Below are positions 14,779 to 17,505 of a stretch of 17,505 nucleotides of DNA, piece after piece. A program made the translations under genes and the position numbers. Position 1 is the stretch's first letter. The number at the start of each line of letters is the position of its first letter. The DNA is from CAYSLC01 sp964431545 (lineage in GTDB: Bacteria; Desulfobacterota; Desulfobacteria; Desulfobacterales; JAABSP01): assembly GCA_964431545.1 (NCBI GenBank), contig CAYSLC010000116.1, forward strand, positions 1 to 17,505, in the 5' to 3' direction. Under the pieces are notes generated by a model. That model was not told the DNA's origin and searched no databases. It saw only the letters and a program-made list of their open reading frames with translations.

Positions 14779-15777
14779 CTACTCAATGATCGTTGCTATC
14801 CTCAATAGATTCAGGGGAAACTTGATACCGAGTTTTTCAGATAGAGCTAAATTGATGTAGATTTTACCCTTTTTGTTCGTCACAATCGGGATATCGGCGG
14901 GTGATTTTCCGTTCAGAATATCCAGCGCAGTTTTGGCGGCCCAGGCACCTTGTTCTTCAGGAACTTTTACATAGCTTACTAACGCGAAACGGGCAGGTCC
15001 GGACTGATAAGCGCCTGTGGGAATTCTAGTATTGGCTTTAATGTAATCGGAGGCCGTTTCCCCGTCCCAGCCCGGCACAGTGACAGGGCTCAAGATGATC
15101 ATATCAACTTCATTCTGGAGATCAATATACCCGGTTTTCCATTCATCAAAATTTGCAACAAATCTTGGAAATATGTTGAGTTTAAACTCCTTTCTGTAGC
15201 GCTCTAAAGATTTTTTGTTAGTGAGATTGTCATGCGCCAGATATCCGATTCTTTCACCCTCAACGTAAGGTTTCAGAGTTTCGACAAGCTGGGAGATCAG
15301 TGTAACTTCAACCATACCCGTCACATTTTTGGCGGGAAATCCATATTCAGAGGCGTCCCAATCGACGCCACAGAAAACGACGGGAAGTTTAGTGTCTTTT
15401 AGATAAGGCATTACAAGGTATTTGGATGCATTGTCATCGGAAGCGATTACCACATCCGGGTTCCATGCCTCAATTTCGGTTTTCGCTTTCAAAGCAGATT
15501 CTTGTATAAAAGCATCCGATTTATTGAGTTTCGTGTTCATTCTGATTATTTTCACTTGAACGTCGTCGCTGCCTGAACTGTCTGTCGTTCCGTCATCATT
15601 CAGTGTGACATTGAGCACCCCCAATATGCCTCTGGTGATGCCGTCGCTCCATTCATATCCGGCATGATAAGAGTCGACGTATAGGATTCTCTTTTTCCCA
15701 GCCATCAAGGGTTCAACAAAAAAGAAAAAGAAAGAAACGAATCCTGTGATCAATAACAGCAGCGCTTTGTTTTTCAT
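14779..15777 (-). CDS. Periplasmic ABC_sub_bind-family substrate-binding protein
   Basis: The protein is 332 residues from the ATG at 15777, with AAAGGAG 8 bases before it. A GTG at 15834 would add 19 residues that read through the ribosome site. Residues 1-25 form a signal peptide (KNK, then LLLLITGFVSFFFFF, cleavage likely after LMA). The mature part has RILYVDSYHAGYEW, then NPDVVIASDDNASKYLV, LPVVFCGVDWDASEYGFP and VTGMVEVT, typical of the PF04392 type I periplasmic-binding fold. No ABC permease or ATPase is nearby. The partner is the chemoreceptor downstream, so it may act as a ligand-capture sensor rather than an importer. The gene is markedly AT-rich. What it binds cannot be seen. Confidence 0.85.
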   Translation of the reverse strand: MKNKALLLLITGFVSFFFFFVEPLMAGKKRILYVDSYHAGYEWSDGITRGILGVLNVTLNDDGTTDSSGSDDVQVKIIRMNTKLNKSDAFIQESALKAKTEIEAWNPDVVIASDDNASKYLVMPYLKDTKLPVVFCGVDWDASEYGFPAKNVTGMVEVTLISQLVETLKPYVEGERIGYLAHDNLTNKKSLERYRKEFKLNIFPRFVANFDEWKTGYIDLQNEVDMIILSPVTVPGWDGETASDYIKANTRIPTGAYQSGPARFALVSYVKVPEEQGAWAAKTALDILNGKSPADIPIVTNKKGKIYINLALSEKLGIKFPLNLLRIATIIE

Positions 15778-15891
15778 ATCACCATCTCCTTTTTCCCATT
15801 TAGAAATGTTGGGTTGATGTACGCCAACCTCCACTCAACTTATTCCGTTGCAATTTCACGTCGTGCAAATTCAGGCGTCGGACGGTATACT

Positions 15892-16100
15892 TTATCCACC
15901 AACTTCATGACCCAGTTTGACGGCGGCAATCACTTCAACCGCACCTTCGTGGAGAATCGGTTGGGCAATAGACGCAAACGGCACATTCTGGCTGAAGGCA
16001 TACGGGCTGGGTTGAAATTTTTCGACCCAGCTTTGGATCGGTTCTTCGTATTTTTTTTCAGCGAGTCAGGTATGGTAATGGGATACTCAGCAGTGTCCAT
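15892..16100 (-). pseudogene. Small frameshifted reading frame (A8 run)
   Basis: From the ATG at 16100 the frame reads MDTAEYPITIPDSLKK, then meets a run of eight A (T8 at 16051-16058 on the plus strand). A +1 change there restores YEEPIQSWVEKFQPSPYAF, followed by SQNVPFASIAQPILHEG, AVEVIAAVKLGHEVGG and a stop at 15892-15894. With one extra A the product would be 69 residues. The two halves read like one protein. A weak GGGG lies about 9 bases upstream. The family is not recognised. It could be a decayed gene, a sequencing indel, or transcript slippage on the A run. Confidence 0.4.
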
Positions 16101-16188
16101 TGACAGTGCCCCACGGTTTCGTGTAGCGATATCTCCTTTTCTTTACAAAATCGAGCAAGAGATATTGGCTCATCTGGCTGCCAATCAC

Positions 16189-16217
16189 CTATTAACAATA
16201 TTGAAAGTTGATGTCAA
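16189..16217 (-). promoter_or_regulatory. Near-consensus promoter beside the IS end, pointing to the binding protein gene
   Basis: On the minus strand: TTGACA (16212-16217), a 17-base spacer and TAATAG (16189-16194). The -35 lies inside the palindrome GTTGA-TG-TCAAC (16207-16218), a possible operator. It points left, towards the frameshifted small gene and the binding protein at 15777. It starts 19 bases from the transposase stop, so the -35 may be at or near the IS terminus. Confidence 0.65.
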
Positions 16218-16235
16218 CATGATCTCAAGGCCCCG

Positions 16236-17505
16236 TCAAAGTCCTAACTGAACCCCGATGAGTCTTAACACGCCGATTCCAAGCCTGGTACACGCCCGAC
16301 GAGCTGGTGGAATATAGCGCGCACCCGCCATTCTTCGCATTGAGATAGCCAAATTGCGGATGCAAGCCATGTTTTGAGCACCATAGTCTGTCCGAATACG
16401 GCAGCGATCTTCATCGAACGTAACGTCCCGGACCCAATGCAGGCGGTTTTCAATGGACCATTGACCTCGAACGATTTCCAGCAATCGGGAGGGGCCGGCC
16501 TTTTCAAAGGCCAAGCTGGTTACCCCATAGACAGTTTCAGTGCTTTTTTTGCCGGATGGTACCTTTACAATGTCGCGTTTGAGGCAAAAGACCTGCTGGA
16601 CATGGGGAAAGTCTATGTAGCCGTTGAGTTCTTCGCTGTTCCAAATGGTGCGTTCTTCCAGACGGCCATGGCCTTTATCGATTGTCGTTTCTGCTAGGGG
16701 GAAAAGCGTCGAGATTCAAATCGACGATGTCTTTTCGAAGGGTGGGTTGGTTATCTTTGACAATAAAGAGATAGTCGGACTCCTTCTTTCCGACTATAAA
16801 GCGCGCGGTTTCTTTTTGGGTGTGTAGGGCGTCGGCGGTCACGATGGCGCCTTGCAGGGGCAGCGGGGGGGGGATTGAGCAGTTCGCGCATCTTCGGAAT
16901 TTCATTGGTCTTTTCTTCGACATTGATTTGCGCGATGACCACAGCTTCTTTGTGCAAGATGGCGCTGAGCAAATGCGGCGGGCGCTGGTTTGCGTCGTGC
17001 GCGCGCCGCAAGCTTTTGCCGTCCGTTGCTACGGCCCCCCCCCAGCCAACGGGACCGTTTTTAGCACCCATTGACCGATTTTATCGTCGAGATGACCGGC
17101 GTCGAGCTTTTACAATGTGCGTCTTATTGTGGGTTCAGAAGGGGGGGGTTTTCGTTTAGAGCCCAGCATGCGCAGGGCCTCGGAACTGAGATCTTCCGCC
17201 CATTCCGCAATGGCGGCAAAACTCTGCGCGCCGGATAAAGCCGCGCACACGGCAATGGCCACGATGGTGCTTACCGGATGCCGCACGCCTCTCGGCTTGC
17301 GCGGATCGACAAGTGTTTTAAGCATCTGCATCAGACCGCCTTCTTCCTCCCACGGCAATTTGTTGACGTCAATCATGGGCAATGATTCCTTACGTTCCAA
17401 CGCCGACGGCGGCAAAAATGTGGAGCGCAATTGCGCCGCGGCATCCGGGATCAAAAGCCGTACCAATACCAGCTTCGGCTGGCCGTTTGACCAATAACTG
17501 CGGTT
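16236..17505 (-). pseudogene. ISAs1-family transposase, multiply disrupted (runs off window)
   Basis: Read right to left, the pieces form one transposase: MQMLKTLVDPRKPRGVRHP and AALSGAQSFAAIAEWAEDL (N-terminal ISAs1 region), KLDAGHLDDKIGQWVLKTVP, AVATDGKSLRRAHD (first catalytic Asp), AIVTADALHTQKETARFI (second Asp region), DYLFIVKDNQPTLRKDI, then GHGRLEERTIWN, GQWSIENRLHWVRDVTFDED (catalytic Glu) and MACIRNLAISMRR. The frame breaks at a TAA (about 17112-17114, where RRTL is followed by KLDAG), at G9/C9 runs at 17035-17043 and 16865-16873, and at a G5 run at 16697-16701. ISAs1 elements move by DDE chemistry. This copy cannot make full-length protein as written. The upstream residues, which include VLVRLLIPDAAAQLRST, may belong to a fused N-terminal domain beyond the edge. 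Confidence 0.88.

Noticed and set aside
15814..16251. Plus-strand 145-codon frame
   Set aside because: No recognisable motif or ribosome site; the opposite strand holds the more protein-like (though frameshifted) reading and a promoter.
1..17505. CRISPR array, tRNA or rRNA genes
   Set aside because: No regularly spaced repeats and no cloverleaf or rRNA-like sequence were seen.

Overview
The window looks like a chromosomal segment from a GC-rich anaerobic Gram-negative bacterium. The gene styles suggest a Desulfobacterota/deltaproteobacterial relative: a Sec-containing peroxiredoxin-like protein, a cobalamin riboswitch, iron-type alcohol dehydrogenase, an iron-sulfur-type flavoprotein and the CheA domain layout. 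That placement is inference; no rRNA or tRNA gene is visible. By eye, positions 1-8600 are strongly GC-rich and read as core metabolism. From about 8700 the composition falls, and it is most AT-rich around 13900-16230, next to a decayed insertion sequence.

Left part (1-6090). A minus-strand transporter permease (BtuC/FecCD-like, cut by the window edge) sits behind a full cobalamin-riboswitch leader: promoter, aptamer, candidate antiterminator and intrinsic terminator. Divergent from it is a peroxiredoxin-like gene whose first active-site Cys codon is an in-frame UGA followed by a SECIS-like hairpin, so it is almost certainly a selenoprotein that ordinary gene calling would split. A small minus-strand ribbon-helix-helix-like protein ends in QLDLF, the sliding-clamp-binding consensus. 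Then come a metallo-beta-lactamase-fold hydrolase and an iron-type alcohol dehydrogenase overlapping by ATGA, a single-pass membrane protein with a cytoplasmic TPR-like region and a Pro-rich stalk, and a Cys-cluster flavoprotein.

Middle (6090-8610). An orphan DUF433 antitoxin-like gene, a 334-bp gene-free stretch with a REP-like hairpin element, a HAD-IIA phosphatase and a divergent DMT/EamA transporter with a near-consensus promoter.

Right part (8694-15777, all minus strand). This is a compact signalling module. In transcription order it holds a secreted ABC_sub_bind-type periplasmic protein, a terminator, a Cache-domain chemoreceptor with a C-terminal CheR-tether-like pentapeptide, CheW, a receiver-histidine kinase hybrid and CheA with unusual middle domains. 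No CheR, CheB, CheY, CheD or flagellar gene is present, so this is probably a non-flagellar or accessory chemosensory system.

Right edge (15778-17505). A frameshifted small reading frame, an outward-facing strong promoter, and an ISAs1-family transposase broken by at least three homopolymer frameshifts plus a nonsense codon, running off the window.
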